From Dyadobacter sp. CECT 9275 (GTDB lineage Bacteria > Bacteroidota > Bacteroidia > Cytophagales > Spirosomataceae): 64,000 nt of DNA. Where the stretch lies: assembly GCF_907164905.1 (NCBI RefSeq), contig NZ_CAJRAF010000002.1, positions 2,728,001 to 2,792,000 of the forward strand. The letters are read 5' to 3'. Below the pieces are notes generated by a model that ran no database searches, was not told where the DNA came from, and saw only the letters and a list, made by a program, of their open reading frames with translations. How positions within the stretch are numbered: position 1 is the stretch's first letter; the number at the start of each line of letters is the position of its first letter. This document shows positions 63,989 to 64,000 of the stretch, piece by piece. The translations under genes were made by a program, and so were the position numbers.

Positions 63989-64000
63989 TGGCAGTTCAAA

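Noticed and set aside
1..64000. Search by eye for tRNA, rRNA, insertion sequences and prophage genes
   Set aside because: No cloverleaf with a T-loop, no rRNA motifs, no transposase or integrase and no phage structural genes were recognised. Short or divergent RNAs could be missed without a covariance search.

Overview
The window reads as a chromosomal segment of a Bacteroidota member, most likely order Cytophagales and Dyadobacter/Spirosoma-like. The evidence is a C25 (gingipain-type) peptidase, the gliding gene gldE beside ssb and mutY, the arginine pathway with the carbamoyltransferase that acts on acylated ornithine, TAnnTTTG promoter elements, almost no Shine-Dalgarno sequences, and frequent lipoprotein signals. 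The genus is inferred; no rRNA or tRNA gene was seen.

Layout. 1-2.5 kb: a partial secreted C25 peptidase. 2.9-7.1 kb: a stand-alone acyl carrier protein, malate:quinone oxidoreductase and an orphan TPR sensor kinase. 7.4-17.8 kb: a minus-strand run for uptake and oxidation of a sugar or polyol (sugar-binding lipoprotein, RhaT-type permease, DUF6786-like lipoprotein, a five-bladed-propeller glycosidase-like protein, a 1184-residue dehydrogenase/HEAT/cytochrome c protein, an FG-GAP protein, an epimerase). 17.9-24.7 kb: MazG, a PaaI-type thioesterase, a ComA-like phosphosulfolactate synthase, DedA, a heptanucleotide tandem repeat abutting a strong terminator, GuaB, GldE and SSB. 24.8-31.3 kb: an oxidoreductase and a PhyH dioxygenase lying between ssb and mutY, then HU, a TPR protein, a 29-residue basic protein and RNase G. 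31.4-36.5 kb: enoyl-CoA hydratase, an M20 deacylase, ProA, ProB and Aat on the minus strand.

36.9-43.3 kb holds the arginine genes (GNAT acyltransferase, argG, argC, argD, argF'). It is the most unusual part. A DUF2281/VapC toxin-antitoxin pair sits between argG and argC with ATGA overlaps at vapC on both sides. argD is bracketed by inverted copies of a short CGCAGAG-type repeat. A frameshifted GxxExxY pseudogene lies between argD and argF'. Residue 90 of the carbamoyltransferase is Ala, which by published mutagenesis as I recall it favours N-succinylornithine over N-acetylornithine; together with the M20 deacylase this suggests a succinylated route. argB, argH and argJ are not in the window.

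43.4-47.8 kb: a ferrochelatase with an internal cysteine cluster, an FMN reductase, a cysteine desulfurase and GlmM. 47.9-50.6 kb: the Anbu proteasome-like peptidase with alpha-E and transglutaminase partners, but without the usual ATP-grasp gene. 50.9-58 kb: a HerA-like ATPase, an MsbA-like exporter, a DUF2141 protein, a thioesterase, a Gfo/Idh/MocA oxidoreductase and a ceramidase-like protein. 58-64 kb: a minus-strand MoxR/DUF58/DUF4350/DUF4129/SpoIIM operon continuing past the window end.

No CRISPR array, insertion sequence, prophage or rRNA operon was found. Nothing here is clearly a wholly new defence or mobile system. The best leads are the toxin-antitoxin module wired into the arginine operon, the repeats around argD, and the tandem repeat next to the dedA/guaB terminator.
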